The translations under genes were made by a program, and so were the position numbers. Below are positions 62,219 through 64,000 of a DNA stretch of 64,000 nt, one piece after another. The stretch is taken from contig OZ243937.1 of NCBI GenBank assembly GCA_965214085.1, positions 1,364,001 through 1,428,000 on the forward strand. The letters are read 5' to 3'. The notes below the pieces were generated by a model. That model did no database searches. It was not told where the DNA came from and saw nothing but the letters and a program-made list of their open reading frames with translations. The stretch comes from UBA6055 sp965214085 (lineage in GTDB: Bacteria; Chloroflexota; Anaerolineae; Aggregatilineales; Phototrophicaceae). Numbering within the stretch: the stretch's first letter is position 1; every line of letters starts with the position of its first letter.

Positions 62219-62247
62219 ATGCTACCATCGATAGCGCCATCATTCAA
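62219..62247 (-). promoter_or_regulatory. Promoter of tRNA-Gln
   Basis: Reading leftward: TTGAAT (62242-62247), a 17-nt spacer and TAGCAT (62219-62224). MITE copy 6 begins 18 nt upstream of the -35, the same spacing as copy 1 at tRNA-Glu. Confidence 0.55.
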
Positions 62248-62265
62248 GACTTGCGCTGTAAAGAC

Positions 62266-62518
62266 CAGGGCAATCGCATCAAAAAATATTTCACCACAGA
62301 GGCACAGAGAACACAGAGTTTTGTATTTTTGGGGCAGAACTCCTCGAGTATCGACATACATATGGGTAAGATGCTTATCATGGGGTTCAAAATTGAAGTG
62401 CCATTTCACAATACTTATACGTAAAGACTATTCTCTGTGCCCTCTGTGTCTCTTTGGTTAGATTTAAGTTAGTATAATGTTCATAGTTTAGCAGATGCAT
62501 TTCGAAGCAATTGCTCTG
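62266..62518. mobile_element. MITE-like element, copy 6
   Basis: A 253-bp element with ends CAGGGCAATCGCATC and GCAATTGCTCTG. A perfect 10-bp target duplication CTGTAAAGAC is at 62256-62265 and 62519-62528. The arms contain CACCACAGAGGCACAGAG and CTCTGTGCCCTCTGTG. The interior is homologous to copy 4 in inverse orientation. Confidence 0.9.
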
Positions 62519-62578
62519 CTGTAAAGACCGCCAGCCCTCCTTGGCGTTGACAACGGCAACGTCAGCCGCGAATGTTAG

Positions 62579-64000
62579 TCAGGCGCGTTCCCGCAGCGCT
62601 TGCAGAGCCAGTTCAATGCGGCGGATCGACTCGGCTCGGCCCAGTATCTCCATCGTTTCAAATGTCGGCGGCGATACGCGCTGACCAGTTACCGCCGCGC
62701 GCAATGTGCCAAATACCTGGCCGTTTTTGTATCCAATGTCCTTGGCGTATGCCGCCATGGCGCTGTGCTGTGTCTCGCTGTCGAAATCGCCCAAGCGCTG
62801 CAGCACAGGAATGGCGCCGTTCAGAATGGTCGCGGTGGCGGCGCTATCCAGCTTGCGCTGGATCAAGACTTCGCTTGCAGGCGCTTCAAATGCCTGCCAA
62901 TCGGCAAAAAAGAAACCAGCCATGGGCACGACGTCATTCAGGGTCTTCAGCCGCACTTGCAGCAGCGGCACGACGCGGCGCAGCAAGTCGTCAGCGACTG
63001 CGTAACCCGCCGCTTCCAGCACCGGCTTGAGCCGCCGCGCCAGGTCAGCAACCTCGGCAGCCTGGATATACTGGCTGTTGAGCCAGTCTAGTTTGGCGAT
63101 GGGGTAGGCGCTGTTAGCTGGGTTGACGTCTTTGAGTTGGAAGCGCTCAATCGCTTCTTCTGTGCTGAACCGCTCGCGATTCTCGCCGAAATTCCAGCCG
63201 ATATTGGTCAAGAAATTCATTACCGCTTCGGGCAAATAACCTGCGGCGATGAATTCATGCGCCAGCACGGGCACGCTCTTGCCATCGGCGGCGAATTGCT
63301 GCTTGCGTTTGCTGAGCTTGCCCTTGCCGTTGGGGTTGAGCAGTACCGGCAGATGGGCGAATTGCGGCTTCCGCCAGCCAAGCGCTTCCCAAATTCGAAT
63401 ATGCAGTGGCAAGGAAGGCAGCCATTCCACCGCGCGCGTTACATGAGAGATTTTCATGTGGTAATCATCTACGATATGCGCCAGATGATAGGTGGGGAAA
63501 CCGTCTGATTTCAGCAGGACCGCGTCCTGCAATTCAGCGTTCTCGAAGACGACATCGCCGCGGATCATGTCGACGCCGGTCGTTTTGCCGCTCAAGGGCA
63601 TCTTGAAGCGGATGACATAGGGCTTGCCTTGGGCTTCCAGTCTGTCCGCCTGCTCCGCCGAAATGTCTCGATAGCGCCGATCATATCCGCCGCCGGACGC
63701 GCGCATTTCCGCCAGATCCTCGGCGGTGGCGAAGCACCTGTAAGCCAGCCCTTGCTCGACCAGCCGCTCCGCCCAGGTCTGATACAGCTCCAAACGCTCG
63801 GACTGAATGTAGGGTCCGTACTCTCCGCCAACGTGGGGTCCCTCGTCGATATCCATGCCCAGCCACTCAAATGACTCCAGGATGCGTTCGAGCGAACCGG
63901 GCACGCTGCGCTTTTGGTCGGTGTCTTCAATGCGCAGGATAAATTGTCCGCCGTGGTGGCGGGCAAACAGCCAGCCGAACAGCGCCGAGCGGATGCCGCC
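62579..64000 (-). CDS. gltX: Glutamate-tRNA ligase, N-terminus outside window
   Basis: 473 residues of a class I aminoacyl-tRNA synthetase running off the right edge. The first visible residues GGIRSALFGWLFARHHGGQF follow directly on the HIGG motif, which is just outside. LRIEDTD is present, and the KMSKS loop reads KGKLSKRKQ. The C-terminal helical anticodon-binding domain is complete. It charges tRNA-Glu, and tRNA-Gln in organisms without GlnRS. A GTG at 63904 could be mistaken for the start, but the frame continues to the edge. It ends 60 bp from MITE copy 6. Confidence 0.96.
   Translation of the reverse strand, partial: GGIRSALFGWLFARHHGGQFILRIEDTDQKRSVPGSLERILESFEWLGMDIDEGPHVGGEYGPYIQSERLELYQTWAERLVEQGLAYRCFATAEDLAEMRASGGGYDRRYRDISAEQADRLEAQGKPYVIRFKMPLSGKTTGVDMIRGDVVFENAELQDAVLLKSDGFPTYHLAHIVDDYHMKISHVTRAVEWLPSLPLHIRIWEALGWRKPQFAHLPVLLNPNGKGKLSKRKQQFAADGKSVPVLAHEFIAAGYLPEAVMNFLTNIGWNFGENRERFSTEEAIERFQLKDVNPANSAYPIAKLDWLNSQYIQAAEVADLARRLKPVLEAAGYAVADDLLRRVVPLLQVRLKTLNDVVPMAGFFFADWQAFEAPASEVLIQRKLDSAATATILNGAIPVLQRLGDFDSETQHSAMAAYAKDIGYKNGQVFGTLRAAVTGQRVSPPTFETMEILGRAESIRRIELALQALRERA

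Overview
This is a GC-rich chromosomal segment, most probably from a Chloroflexota bacterium of the Anaerolineae type. That placement is inference from content: many sugar ABC transporters without their own ATPase, a LysM lipoprotein, GH127/GH51 arabinosidases, phytanoyl-CoA-dioxygenase-like proteins, a sulfatase and an LIC_10190-type membrane protein. No rRNA or phylogenetic marker tree was available. There is no phage, no CRISPR array and no intact transposase gene.

Layout. 1-5920 is mostly housekeeping: the end of argF, cdaA-cdaR (cyclic di-AMP synthesis), der, lepB, a small zinc-ribbon protein and a class II aldolase. 6246-16852 holds tRNA-Glu and two carbohydrate ABC transporters (6649-9823 and 13515-16852), with a sugar dehydrogenase and a GH127 beta-L-arabinofuranosidase between them. 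16867-22468 is a branched-chain amino acid/amide transporter of the Liv type, transcribed leftward. 23147-33129 is a carbohydrate catabolism block: isomerase, Gfo/Idh/MocA dehydrogenase, GH51, a frameshifted glycogen phosphorylase, sulfatase, DapA-like lyase and enolase-superfamily dehydratase. 33321-34412 is a lone, lower-GC gene of unknown function. 34434-43310 is a leftward cluster with two Fe/2-oxoglutarate oxygenase-like proteins, a large FAD oxidoreductase, an unknown protein that may be a beta-propeller, and a third sugar transporter. 43449-55063 carries assorted metabolic and export genes. 55238-64000 returns to core functions: crcB, uppP, rplS, membrane proteins, tRNA-Gln and gltX.

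Most notable non-coding structure. Six copies of a short MITE-like element (about 80-325 bp, 12-bp terminal inverted repeats CAGGGCAATCGC) lie in the intergenic regions. Three have perfect 10-bp target duplications. In all six, one end of the element lies 40-41 nt upstream of a -10-like hexamer (17-18 nt from the -35 position) of an outward-facing promoter. This suggests an element that inserts at a fixed distance from promoters.

A second recurring structure is a stem-loop between the solute-binding-protein gene and the first permease gene in all four ABC operons. It probably sets high expression of the binding protein over the membrane components. The three sugar transporters contain no ATP-binding subunit and presumably share an ATPase encoded elsewhere. 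The Liv system has both of its ATPases (livG, livF).
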